In this document: positions 10,051 to 17,538 of the stretch, piece by piece
Layout: each line of letters opens with the position of its first letter
How positions within the stretch are numbered: the stretch's first letter is position 1
NCBI RefSeq assembly: GCF_000717645.1
Contig: NZ_JNZZ01000018.1
Location: 83,671-147,670, forward strand
DNA: 64,000 bases
DNA from: Streptomyces californicus
GTDB taxonomy: Bacteria; Actinomycetota; Actinomycetes; Streptomycetales; Streptomycetaceae
Direction of reading: 5' to 3'
Program-made: the position numbers and the translations under genes
Notes under the pieces: model-generated
Told to the model about the DNA's origin: nothing
Database searches by the model: none
What the model saw: only the letters and a program-made list of their open reading frames with translations

Positions 10051-11649
10051 GTGATCACCGCTTCCGGCATCGAGCTGCGCGCCGGCGCCCGCATCCTCAT
10101 CGAGTCCGCCTCCTTCCGTATCGCCAAGGGCGACCGCATCGGCCTCGTCGGCCGCAACGGAGCGGGCAAGACCACCCTCACCAAGTGCCTCGCGGGCGAG
10201 GGCGCCCCCGCCGCCGGAACCATTACCAAGTCCGGCGAGGTGGGCTACCTCCCGCAGGACCCGCGCACCGGCGACCTCGACGTCCTCGCCCGGGACCGCA
10301 TCCTCTCCGCCCGCGGTCTCGACGAGATCCTGCGCAAGATGCACGAGAACGAGGACCGGATGGCGAACGGCAAGGGCGCCACCCGCGAGAAGGCGATGAA
10401 GAAGTACGAGCGCCTGGAGACCGAGTTCCTCACCAAGGGCGGATACGCCGCCGAGGCCGAGGCCGCCACCATCGCCGCCGCGCTCAACCTCCCCGACCGG
10501 GTCCTCGGACAGCCCCTGCACACCCTCTCCGGTGGTCAGCGCCGCCGCGTCGAGCTGGCCCGCATCCTCTTCTCGGACGCCGACACCCTCCTCCTCGACG
10601 AGCCGACCAACCACCTCGACGCCGACTCCATCGTCTGGCTGCGCGACTACCTCAAGTCCTACCGGGGCGGCTTCGTCGTGATCTCCCACGACGTCGACCT
10701 GGTCGAGACGGTCGTCAACAAGGTCTTCTACCTCGACGCCAACCGCTCCCAGATCGACATCTACAACATGGGCTGGAAGCTCTACCAGCAGCAGCGCGAG
10801 GCCGACGAGAAGCGCCGCAAGCGCGAGCGCCAGAACGCCGAGAAGAAGGCCGCCGCCCTCAACTCGCAGGCCGACAAGATGCGCGCCAAGGCCACCAAGA
10901 CCGTCGCCGCGCAGAACATGGCCAAGCGGGCCGACCGGCTGCTGGCCGGACTGGAGGCCGTCCGGGTCTCCGACAAGGTCGCCAAGCTCCGCTTCCCCGA
11001 GCCCGCGCCCTGCGGCAAGACCCCGCTGATGGCGGAGGGGCTCTCCAAGTCCTACGGCTCGCTGGAGATCTTCACCGACGTCGACCTCGCCATCGACAAG
11101 GGCTCCCGCGTCGTCATCCTCGGCCTCAACGGCGCCGGCAAGACCACGCTGCTGCGTCTGCTCGGCGGCGCGGAGAAGCCCGACACCGGCGAGATCATCC
11201 AGGGCCACGGCCTCAAGCTCGGCTACTACGCCCAGGAGCACGAGACCCTCGACCCGGAGCGCACGGTCCTGGAGAACATGCGCTCCGCAGCCCCCGACCT
11301 CGACCTCGTCGAGGTCCGCAAGACGCTCGGCTCCTTCCTCTTCTCCGGCGACGACGTCGACAAGCCCGCGGGCGTGCTCTCCGGCGGCGAGAAGACCCGG
11401 CTCGCCCTCGCGACCCTGGTCGTCTCCTCCGCCAACGTGCTCCTCCTCGACGAGCCGACGAACAACCTCGACCCCGCCAGCCGCGAGGAGATCCTCGGCG
11501 CGCTGCGCACCTACAAGGGCGCGGTCGTCCTCGTCACCCACGACGAGGGCGCGGTCGAGGCGCTCCAGCCGGAGCGGATCATCCTGCTCCCGGACGGCGT
11601 CGAGGACCTCTGGGGAGCGGACTACCGCGACCTCGTCGCCCTGGCCTGA
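10051..11649 (+). CDS. ABC-F family ATPase (ribosome-associated)
   Basis: A 532-residue soluble protein with two ABC cassettes and no membrane domain. Cassette 1 has GRNGAGKTT (about residues 34-42), LSGGQRRRVELA and LLLDEPTNHLD. Cassette 2 has GLNGAGKTT (about 358), LSGGEKTRLALA and LLLDEPTNNLD. The linker (about 235-310) is strongly basic and helical (EADEKRRKRERQNAEKKAAA), as in ABC-F proteins that enter the ribosomal E site. It is therefore probably a translation factor or a target-protecting resistance protein rather than a transporter. As I recall it, the same trio (ABC-F, tiny HTH protein, enoyl-CoA hydratase) occurs in mycobacteria around Rv1473. Start GTG with CTGGAG upstream. Confidence 0.92.
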   Translation: MITASGIELRAGARILIESASFRIAKGDRIGLVGRNGAGKTTLTKCLAGEGAPAAGTITKSGEVGYLPQDPRTGDLDVLARDRILSARGLDEILRKMHENEDRMANGKGATREKAMKKYERLETEFLTKGGYAAEAEAATIAAALNLPDRVLGQPLHTLSGGQRRRVELARILFSDADTLLLDEPTNHLDADSIVWLRDYLKSYRGGFVVISHDVDLVETVVNKVFYLDANRSQIDIYNMGWKLYQQQREADEKRRKRERQNAEKKAAALNSQADKMRAKATKTVAAQNMAKRADRLLAGLEAVRVSDKVAKLRFPEPAPCGKTPLMAEGLSKSYGSLEIFTDVDLAIDKGSRVVILGLNGAGKTTLLRLLGGAEKPDTGEIIQGHGLKLGYYAQEHETLDPERTVLENMRSAAPDLDLVEVRKTLGSFLFSGDDVDKPAGVLSGGEKTRLALATLVVSSANVLLLDEPTNNLDPASREEILGALRTYKGAVVLVTHDEGAVEALQPERIILLPDGVEDLWGADYRDLVALA

Positions 11650-12036
11650 TCCACGGAAACCGACCGCCCCCCGCCCCGGGGCGCGGGCCGGTCTGACCGC
11701 CCGGACGGAGCGTCCGATCTCCGGAGATGGATCATTCGGCCTACGAGTGGTCCGTCATCTGCGTGAGAACCTCTCGTACTCCGGTGGTGCGCCCGGCGCT
11801 CACCCGCCGCGCGCCCCCTCCGGGACGGCTTTTCCCCGTACGGCCCTGACCTGCCGGTTCTCCGGCGAGGCAGGGCCGTACCTTCGTGCGGGCCCTCTGG
11901 AATCGGGGATTCCGATCGTGTCGACGCCCTTCCCGTCCGGGAAACCGCGCGCACCGACCTTGCCGAATGGGTGGCCAGGAAGCGCGGGAGGGGTGATCAT
12001 GAGAGTCCAGAGCGCACTTCCCATGAGGAGGCACGG
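11650..12036. other. Intergenic region with palindromes upstream of gbn
   Basis: No gene is seen in these 387 bases. They hold a GC-rich inverted repeat just after the ABC-F stop (near 11670-11690), the perfect 12-base palindrome ATCTCCGGAGAT (11717-11728), and a hairpin with 11-bp arms (11838-11848 with 11871-11881) and an inner CCGG stem. GATC tetramers occur at 11716, 11730, 11914 and 11995, the last only 40 bases before the gbn start. Confidence 0.7.
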
Positions 12037-12258
12037 GTGGCCGAGACTCTGAAGAAGGGCAGCCGGGTGACCGGCGCCGCGCGTGACAAGCTCGCGGCAG
12101 ACCTGAAGAAGAAGTACGACTCCGGTGCGAGCATCAGGGCGCTGGCCGAGGAAACCGGCCGGTCCTACGGGTTCGTCCACCGGATGCTCAGCGAGTCCGG
12201 AGTCACGCTGCGAGGACGCGGCGGCGCGACACGGGGCAAGAAGGCCGCTTCGGCCTGA
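12037..12258 (+). CDS. gbn: Small GATC-binding nucleoid-associated-type HTH protein
   Basis: A 73-residue basic protein, starting VAETLKKGSRVTGAARDKLA and ending in a Lys/Arg/Gly tail. The middle (SGASIRALAEETGRSYGFVH) is a clear helix-turn-helix. By length, sequence and neighbours (ABC-F before, enoyl-CoA hydratase after) this is the Actinobacteria-specific protein described in S. coelicolor as Gbn (SCO1839), a nucleoid protein that prefers GATC and affects sporulation and antibiotics. GTG start with a full AGGAGG six bases ahead; the longer in-frame upstream extension lacks such a site. GATC sites in its own promoter region suggest autoregulation. Confidence 0.88.
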   Translation: MAETLKKGSRVTGAARDKLAADLKKKYDSGASIRALAEETGRSYGFVHRMLSESGVTLRGRGGATRGKKAASA

Positions 12259-12393
12259 GGCCACGGGTCTCCGACGTCTTCGGGCCCAACGGAATTCGGG
12301 GTGGCCACCCGGTCGGCCGCACGGTCGACCGGGTGGTTACTGTTCAGTCACTTAGATCCTTCGTGCTGACCGCACCCCATCCGGAGGCGCCCC

Positions 12394-13185
12394 ATGACCT
12401 CGCTCGACACTGTGCTCGACAAGGACGGCGTACGGCTCACCGTCGACGACGCCGTCGCCACGGTGACGCTCACCAACCCGGCCAAGCGCAACGCCCAGTC
12501 TCCCGCTCTGTGGCGGGCGTTGACGGAAGCCGGACGGGCGCTGCCCGGCACGGTGCGGGTCGTGGTGCTGCGCGGCGAGGGCAAGTCCTTCTCCGCCGGC
12601 CTCGACCGGCAGGCGTTCACGCCCGAGGGCTTCGACGGCGAGCCGTCGTTCCTCGACATGGCGCGCGGCCCCGAGGCCGACCTGGACGCCACCATCGCCG
12701 AGTACCAGGAGGCGTTCACCTGGTGGCGCCGCAACGACCTGGTGTCGATCGCGACGGTCCAGGGCCATGCCATCGGCGCCGGCTTCCAGCTCGCCCTCGC
12801 CTGTGACCTGCGCATCGTCGCCGAGGACGTGCAGTTCGCCATGCGCGAGACCAGCCTCGGCCTCGTTCCCGACCTCACGGGCACCCACCCCCTGGTGCAT
12901 CTCGTGGGGTACGCCCGCGCGCTGGAGATCTGCGCCACCGGCCGCTTCGTGCACGCGGAGGAGGCCGAGCGCACCGGTCTCGCCAACCTCGTCGTGGCCG
13001 GCGACCAGCTCGACGCGGCGGCCCGCGACCTGGCCGCCGCGCTGGTGGCGGCCCCCCGCGACGCCGTCGTCGAGACGAAGGCCCTGCTGGCCGGGGCGCT
13101 CTCGCGCGACTACGAGCAGCAGCGCGTCGCGGAGCGGGCCGCCCAGGGCCGCCGCCTGCGCGATCTGGCGGGCATCACCGACTAG
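12394..13185 (+). CDS. Enoyl-CoA hydratase/isomerase family protein
   Basis: A 263-residue crotonase-fold enzyme acting on acyl-CoA in the cytosol. It has NPAKRNAQSPALW at the CoA pocket, the first oxyanion loop at KSFSAGLDRQAF, and the second at GHAIGAGFQLALACDLRI. At the usual catalytic Glu positions I see RETSLGLVPDLTGTHPL. The first glutamate equivalent fits, while the second site carries Asp in PDLTG, so hydratase, isomerase or another crotonase reaction is possible. Strong GGAGG before the ATG. It follows gbn with a 135-base gap. Confidence 0.9.
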   Translation: MTSLDTVLDKDGVRLTVDDAVATVTLTNPAKRNAQSPALWRALTEAGRALPGTVRVVVLRGEGKSFSAGLDRQAFTPEGFDGEPSFLDMARGPEADLDATIAEYQEAFTWWRRNDLVSIATVQGHAIGAGFQLALACDLRIVAEDVQFAMRETSLGLVPDLTGTHPLVHLVGYARALEICATGRFVHAEEAERTGLANLVVAGDQLDAAARDLAAALVAAPRDAVVETKALLAGALSRDYEQQRVAERAAQGRRLRDLAGITD

Positions 13186-13263
13186 CGCGGTCGTCCGGCC
13201 GTTCGGCGCCGGACGATCCTCCGCCCCGGCCGCCGGACGCACGGTCCGGCGGCCGGTAGCGCG

Positions 13264-13415
13264 GGCGTACCGCTGAGCCTGGCGTACGTGCCGTCGACCC
13301 CGCGCGTGCCGCTGAACCCGGCGTACGTACCGCTGAACCCGGAGTACGTGCCGCCGACCTGGTGCGTGCCGCTGAACCCGGCATCCGTACCGCCCGCCCC
13401 GCGCGCACCGCTGGC
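13264..13415. repeat. Degenerate tandem repeats of 18 and 21 bases
   Basis: The core CCGCTGAACCCGG, preceded by GTAC-type triplets, recurs with CCG starts at 13270, 13291, 13309, 13330, 13351, 13369, 13390 and 13408. The spacings are 21, 18, 21, 21, 18, 21 and 18. All spacings are multiples of three. The array lies between the convergent enoyl-CoA hydratase and Asp23-like genes. Confidence 0.85.
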
Positions 13416-13424
13416 CGACGCGTC

Positions 13425-14198
13425 TCAGCCGCGGCGGCCGTCCCGGTCGCCGCTGGTGCCGGCGTCCCCCGGTGGCCCCACCACGTCCGTGACCAGCACC
13501 GACACCGGCAGTCGCCGGTCCAGGGCGGCGGTCACCGCCGAGTGCACCGACCGGGCGACCTCCCGCGCGCCGCGGTTCCCGTCCGTCGCCACCTCGACCC
13601 GTACGTGGTCCGCGGCCGTGTGCACGGGCGCGCCCAGGACCCGGGTGAGCGAGACGACGCCCGGCACCCCGGCGGCCGCCAACGCCACCGGACCGTCCGC
13701 CTCCGCGACCGGGACCGCCGGCCCGGCCCGCCCCGTCACCTGATCGGGCGCACCGTCCGTCAGCAATGCCGTCACCGTCAGGTCCACCTCGGTGATCTCC
13801 AGCCCCAGCCGGGCCGCGGCGGCGGTGAGGAGCGCCGTGCGCAGGGCCGCCGCCACGTCGGGCAGCGGCCGGTCCAGCGCGGCCGAGAACTCCGCCTCGA
13901 TCCGCAGCGGCACCGGCGGCAGCGCGCCCGGCGGAGCCGGTGCGGCCGCCGGGGCGCCGGGCGGGGACGCGGGCGGCGCGCCGCCCGCCATCGCCTCCTC
14001 CGCCGGACCGATCCGCAGCTTCCCCAGCACCGTTCCGGGGTGGGCCGCCGCCCCGCGCAGCACCGATGCGGCAGCCGTCTCCGCGATCCAGGACCCCTCC
14101 GCCGGAGCGCCCAGGGGCAGCAGTCTGCCCAGGCCGAGCCGTTCCCGTACCGCAGCGGTCCATCCGTCGGCCCTCTCCGGGCCCCGCGCCGTAGTCAT
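13425..14198 (-). CDS. Asp23-like/unknown protein divergent from the Asp23 cluster
   Basis: A 257-residue protein starting MTTARGPERADGWTAAVRER. A Pro/Ala/Gly linker (about residues 78-98) splits it into two halves. The C-terminal part (PVPLRIEAEFSAALDRPLPD and the later AADHVRVEVATDG with REVARSVHSAVTAAL) resembles the beta-alpha pattern of Asp23/Gls24 modules, so it may be a diverged member of the adjacent family. The ATG at 14198 has CAGGCT six bases upstream. It is transcribed away from the asp23 gene at 14307, sharing its promoter region, which suggests joint regulation. Confidence 0.75.
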   Translation of the reverse strand: MTTARGPERADGWTAAVRERLGLGRLLPLGAPAEGSWIAETAAASVLRGAAAHPGTVLGKLRIGPAEEAMAGGAPPASPPGAPAAAPAPPGALPPVPLRIEAEFSAALDRPLPDVAAALRTALLTAAAARLGLEITEVDLTVTALLTDGAPDQVTGRAGPAVPVAEADGPVALAAAGVPGVVSLTRVLGAPVHTAADHVRVEVATDGNRGAREVARSVHSAVTAALDRRLPVSVLVTDVVGPPGDAGTSGDRDGRRG

Positions 14199-14306
14199 CG
14201 CCCCAGCCTGCCGTATCCACGGCGCGAGATCGCGAAAGCGCACTTAACGTGGGCAACGAAGTCCCCTGTCCCGATGATCCCGAATGTCCCGAAGGGAAGA
14301 GCGGCG

Positions 14307-14777
14307 ATGACTGAAAGCTCCCAGCGCACCAACCCCGACAGCGGCTCGGGCGGCAAGGCCCTCGGCAAGCGCGGCGGCGGCGACCCGGGCACCCGGGGCC
14401 GCACGACCATCGCCGACGGCGTCGTCGAGAAGATCGCCGGCATGGCGGCCCGCGACGTCTCCGGTGTCCACGCGATGGGCAGCGGCCTCTCGCGGACGTT
14501 CGGCGCGGTCCGCGACAAGGTCCCCGGCGGCGGGAAGTCCGTCACCCGCGGGGTGAAGGCGGAGGTCGGCGAGTCCCAGGCCGCCCTCGACCTGGAGATC
14601 GTCGTCGAGTACGGCGTGGCCATCTCCGAGGTGGCCCGCGACGTCCGTGAGAACGTCGTGGCCGCCGTGGAGCGCATGACCGGCCTCGAAGTCGTCGAGG
14701 TCAACATCGCGGTCAGCGACGTCAAGCTGCCCGACGAGGACGACGACGATGACCAGTCCGAACAGCGCGTCCAGTAG
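14307..14777 (+). CDS. Asp23/Gls24 family envelope stress response protein
   Basis: A 156-residue protein with the Asp23 domain. It shows GRTTIADGVVEKIAGMAARD near residue 32, VKAEVGESQAALDLEIVVEYG and VARDVRENVVAAVERMTGLE, ending with the typical VVEVNIAVSDVKLPDEDDDD. In Firmicutes Asp23 coats the membrane through AmaP and is abundant under alkaline or envelope stress. Here it heads a five-gene operon (14307-16634) that includes an AmaP homologue. ATG with GAAGGGA upstream. A Gly/Lys-rich N-terminal tail precedes the domain. Confidence 0.92.
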   Translation: MTESSQRTNPDSGSGGKALGKRGGGDPGTRGRTTIADGVVEKIAGMAARDVSGVHAMGSGLSRTFGAVRDKVPGGGKSVTRGVKAEVGESQAALDLEIVVEYGVAISEVARDVRENVVAAVERMTGLEVVEVNIAVSDVKLPDEDDDDDQSEQRVQ

Positions 14778-14837
14778 TCCTTCCGCATCTCCGTCGCACG
14801 GCGGCCGAGGCGCACGGCAATCGAGGAGAGAGACACG

Positions 14838-15029
14838 ATGAGCATGGCTGTCGCCGGTCTGCTGGCCGGCATGGCGCTCGGATTCGCCGGATATTTCGGC
14901 GGATTCGGAGCCTTCGTACTGGTAGCCGCCCTGGGTGCGGTCGGCTTCGTCGCCGGTCGCTTCCTGGACGGTGACCTGGAGCCCGGCGACTTCTTCCGGA
15001 GTCGCGAGCGCGCCGACCGGCGACGGTGA
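14838..15029 (+). CDS. Small membrane protein of the Asp23 cluster
   Basis: A 63-residue protein. Two Gly/Ala-rich transmembrane helices (about 4-22 and 24-42) are followed by a charged cytosolic tail (DGDLEPGDFFRSRERADRRR). It resembles the DUF2273-type small proteins that accompany asp23/amaP in Gram-positive bacteria. It has GAGGAGAG upstream, and its TGA overlaps the GTG of the next gene. Confidence 0.88.
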   Translation: MSMAVAGLLAGMALGFAGYFGGFGAFVLVAALGAVGFVAGRFLDGDLEPGDFFRSRERADRRR

Positions 15030-15376
15030 CGGCGGTGACCGGCCGGGTCGCCGCCGCCGAGCGGGGCGAGACCCGGATCGCCGACCGCGTCGTCGCCAAG
15101 ATCGCCGCCCAGGCGGCGAAGGAGGCCGTCGACGACCCCCCGGCGGACGGGTCCTCGCCACGCGCGACGGTCACCGTTCACCGGGACGCCGCCCGGGTCC
15201 GGATCAGTCTGGAACTCGGCTACCCCAGCGACGTCGGCAGCCAGTGCGGCGCCGTCCGCCGCCGCGTCGCCCACCGGGTGCGGACGCTCGCCGGCATGGA
15301 GGTGCCCGAAGTGGCCGTGCAGGTCGAACGGCTGCACCCGACCGGAACGGGCGCCGCACAGGGGAGGATCCGATGA
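15026..15376 (+). CDS. Second Asp23/Gls24-type protein
   Basis: A 116-residue Asp23-domain protein. It has RGETRIADRVVAKIAAQAAK at the N-terminus, VRISLELGYPSDVGSQCGAV in the middle and EVAVQVERLHPTG at the end, which repeats the pattern of the 14307 product in shorter form. Its GTG overlaps the upstream stop (GTGA) and its own TGA overlaps the next ATG. It is probably a partner or assembly variant of the first Asp23 protein. Confidence 0.88.
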   Translation: MTAVTGRVAAAERGETRIADRVVAKIAAQAAKEAVDDPPADGSSPRATVTVHRDAARVRISLELGYPSDVGSQCGAVRRRVAHRVRTLAGMEVPEVAVQVERLHPTGTGAAQGRIR

Positions 15377-16050
15377 CCGAGCCCGCCGAGCCGACCGGCT
15401 CCACCCGGCGGACGCCCACCGCCGAGCAGCGCGAGGACGACCCGACCGCGACCGCGCCCGGCGGCGACCGCGATCCGGTCCCGACCCTCGAACAGGGCGA
15501 CGGAGGCCGGGCCGGCCGCTTCTGGTCCGCACGCCGCGTCCCGGCCGCCCTGCTGGCCCTCGTACTCCTGGGCGCGGCCGGGCTGCTGCTCTACGACATC
15601 GCAGCCGTCCGGGCCGACCACCCCGCCATGCGGTGGCGGCGCTCCCTCGCGGACGGCCTCGCCGAACGGCACCTCGACGACGTCGCGGTGCTGGTCGGGG
15701 CGGGGATCGCCGCGGCGATCGGCCTCTGGCTGCTCCTGCTGGCCCTCACCCCCGGACTGCGCGCCCTGCTGCCGATGCGCCGCGACCGCGCGGGCGTCCG
15801 CGCCGGGCTCGACCGCACCGCCGCCGCCCTGGTCCTGCGGGACCGGGCCGTGGAGGTGCCCGGGGTGCAGTCCGTCCGAGTCGGGGTGGGGCGCCGGAAG
15901 GCGAAGGTGCGCGCCCTCTCGCACTTCCGGGAACTCGACGACGTACGCGAGGACCTGAACTCCGTCCTGGAGAAGGCCGTACGGGAACTGGGCCTGGCCA
16001 GGGCCCCCGCCCTCTCCGTCCATGTGCACCGACCGCCGAAGAAGGGATGA
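15373..16050 (+). CDS. DUF6286-type two-helix membrane protein of the Asp23 cluster
   Basis: A 225-residue protein. It has a 55-residue acidic, Thr/Pro-rich cytosolic N-terminus. Two transmembrane helices follow (ALLALVLLGAAGLLLYDIAA, and VLVGAGIAAAIGLWLLLLAL near 110-130). The C-terminal domain of about 90 residues is basic (VQSVRVGVGRRKAKVRALS and later LSVHVHRPPKKG). Topology and the four-base overlaps on both sides place it in the AmaP/Asp23 envelope complex. I recall the family name DUF6286 for such Streptomyces proteins. Confidence 0.85.
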   Translation: MTEPAEPTGSTRRTPTAEQREDDPTATAPGGDRDPVPTLEQGDGGRAGRFWSARRVPAALLALVLLGAAGLLLYDIAAVRADHPAMRWRRSLADGLAERHLDDVAVLVGAGIAAAIGLWLLLLALTPGLRALLPMRRDRAGVRAGLDRTAAALVLRDRAVEVPGVQSVRVGVGRRKAKVRALSHFRELDDVREDLNSVLEKAVRELGLARAPALSVHVHRPPKKG

Positions 16051-16634
16051 GCCGCATGCGCTCCACCGTCAACCGGGTCCTGCTGGCCCTGGCCGGGCTG
16101 GTGCTGGTCGTGGTCGGCGGGGCCGTGCTCGCCGCGGGCCTCGGCGCGTCCGTGCCCGGCTGGTGGCCCTGGGACGGCAAGGGCGACGTGCTCCTCAGCA
16201 CGGCCGCCCGCCAACGCTGGCGCGACGAGGGCTGGTGGTGGCCGACCGTGATCGCGATCCTCGCCGTCCTCGTGGTCCTCGCCCTGTGGTGGTTCCTGGC
16301 CCAGTTCCGCCGCGGCCGGCTCGCGGAGGTGCTGGTGGACAGCGGCGACGGCGAGGGGGCCCGGCTGCGGGGGCGCGCCCTGGAGGACGCCGTCTCCGAC
16401 GAGTCCGGCGAACTGGACGGCGTGGCCCGCGCCCGGACGATGCTGACCGGCCGACGCACCGCGCCCCGGGCCCGCGTCCGGCTGCTGACGGAACCGCACG
16501 CCGCGCCCCGGGACACCCTGAACGCGGTCGCGGACGGAGCGCTGCGGCACGCCAGGGAATCGGCCGGCCTGTCCGAACTCCCCGCCGAGGTACGGCTCAA
16601 GGCCGTCAAGCACCGCGCGGCACGGGTGTCCTGA
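16047..16634 (+). CDS. amaP: Alkaline shock response membrane anchor protein AmaP
   Basis: A 195-residue protein with an N-terminal helix (VNRVLLALAGLVLVVVGGAV), a Trp-rich loop (GWWPWDGKGD and EGWWWP) and a second helix (VIAILAVLVVLALWWFLAQF). Its cytosolic domain (about 90-195) resembles Asp23 modules. AmaP anchors Asp23 to the membrane. It is the last gene of the operon. The final codons and stop lie in a 24-base block that is repeated just downstream (16613-16636 and 16649-16672), so the gene end has been duplicated. Confidence 0.88.
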   Translation: MSRMRSTVNRVLLALAGLVLVVVGGAVLAAGLGASVPGWWPWDGKGDVLLSTAARQRWRDEGWWWPTVIAILAVLVVLALWWFLAQFRRGRLAEVLVDSGDGEGARLRGRALEDAVSDESGELDGVARARTMLTGRRTAPRARVRLLTEPHAAPRDTLNAVADGALRHARESAGLSELPAEVRLKAVKHRAARVS

Positions 16635-16672
16635 CGCACCTGCCTCGTCCGCGCGGCACGGGTGTCCTGACG
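16613..16672. repeat. Duplicated 24-base segment spanning the amaP stop codon
   Basis: Positions 16613-16636 and 16649-16672 are identical (offset 36). The first copy contains the last codons and TGA of amaP. A partial third match (CCGTCCGCGCGGC) follows near 16681. Confidence 0.9.
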
Positions 16673-16778
16673 GCCCCGCCCCGTCCGCGCGGCGGACGGG
16701 GCGCCGGATGCGCCGCGCCGGTCCGTACGGGAACCGGCGCGGCACACCCTCGGGCAGCCCGGGAACGCGTCCGGCCGC

Positions 16779-17534
16779 TCAGAAGCCGTGCCGGGCCCCG
16801 CCGTCGACCGGGACCATGATGCCCGTGAGGTACGAGGCGGCGGGGGAGAGCAGGAAGGCCGCGGTCTTCCCGAACTCCTCGGGCGTCCCGTAGCGCCGCA
16901 GCGGAATCCGCGCCTCGTTCGCGGTACGGGCGGCCTCCGCGTCGCCGGACAGGGCGTCCAGCTCACGGACCCGGTCGGTGTCGATGCGGGCGGGCAGCAC
17001 GCCCACCACCCGGATGCCGCGCGGCCCCAGCTCGTCGGCGAGCGACTTGGCGAAGCCCGCGAGACCGGGACGCAGCCCGTTGGAGATGGTCAGCCCCGCG
17101 ATCGGCTCGTGGACCGACCCGGAGAGCACGAAGCCGATCACCCCGCCCTCGCCGAGCGCGGCCGCAGCCGTCCGGGCCAGTCGCACCGCCCCGAGGAACA
17201 CCGTCTCGAACGCCGTCTGCCACTGGTCGTCCGTGTTGTCCGCGAGGAAGCCGGGGGCGGGCCCGCCGACGCTGACGAGCACGCCGTCGAACCGCCCGAA
17301 ACGTTCCCGCGCGGTGTCCACCAGACGCTGCGCGGCGCTCGGGTCGGCGTTGTCGGCGGCGACCCCGACCACGTCCGGGCCCAGTTCCGCCGCGGCCTCC
17401 ACCACGGACTTCTCGTCGCGGCCGGTGATGATCAGTTTCGCGCCGTCGGCGGCCAGCGCACGGGCCGTCGCGTTGCCGAGGCCCCGGGACGCTCCGGTGA
17501 CGACGTAGACGCGGTCCTTCAGTCCAAGATCCAT
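16779..17534 (-). CDS. Short-chain dehydrogenase/reductase with atypical active site
   Basis: A 251-residue Rossmann-fold protein. The nucleotide loop is TGASRGLGNATAR, and a VSVGGPAPG segment stands where NNAG is usual. The catalytic region reads LSGSVHEPIAGLTISNGLRP. The classical Tyr-x3-Lys is not there, with Ser and Arg (or Ile and Leu) at those places. The C-terminus VPVDGGARHGF is normal. It may use a different chemistry or be a non-canonical member. Its ATG is four bases after the stop of the GH15 gene, so the two are co-transcribed. Confidence 0.88.
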   Translation of the reverse strand: MDLGLKDRVYVVTGASRGLGNATARALAADGAKLIITGRDEKSVVEAAAELGPDVVGVAADNADPSAAQRLVDTARERFGRFDGVLVSVGGPAPGFLADNTDDQWQTAFETVFLGAVRLARTAAAALGEGGVIGFVLSGSVHEPIAGLTISNGLRPGLAGFAKSLADELGPRGIRVVGVLPARIDTDRVRELDALSGDAEAARTANEARIPLRRYGTPEEFGKTAAFLLSPAASYLTGIMVPVDGGARHGF

Positions 17535-17538
17535 GGCC

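Noticed and set aside
8887..11541. Minus-strand 884-codon frame opposite the ABC-F gene
   Set aside because: Shadow of the ABC-F gene and peptidase gene. Composition is Gly/Val/Glu/Arg only, and no domain is visible.
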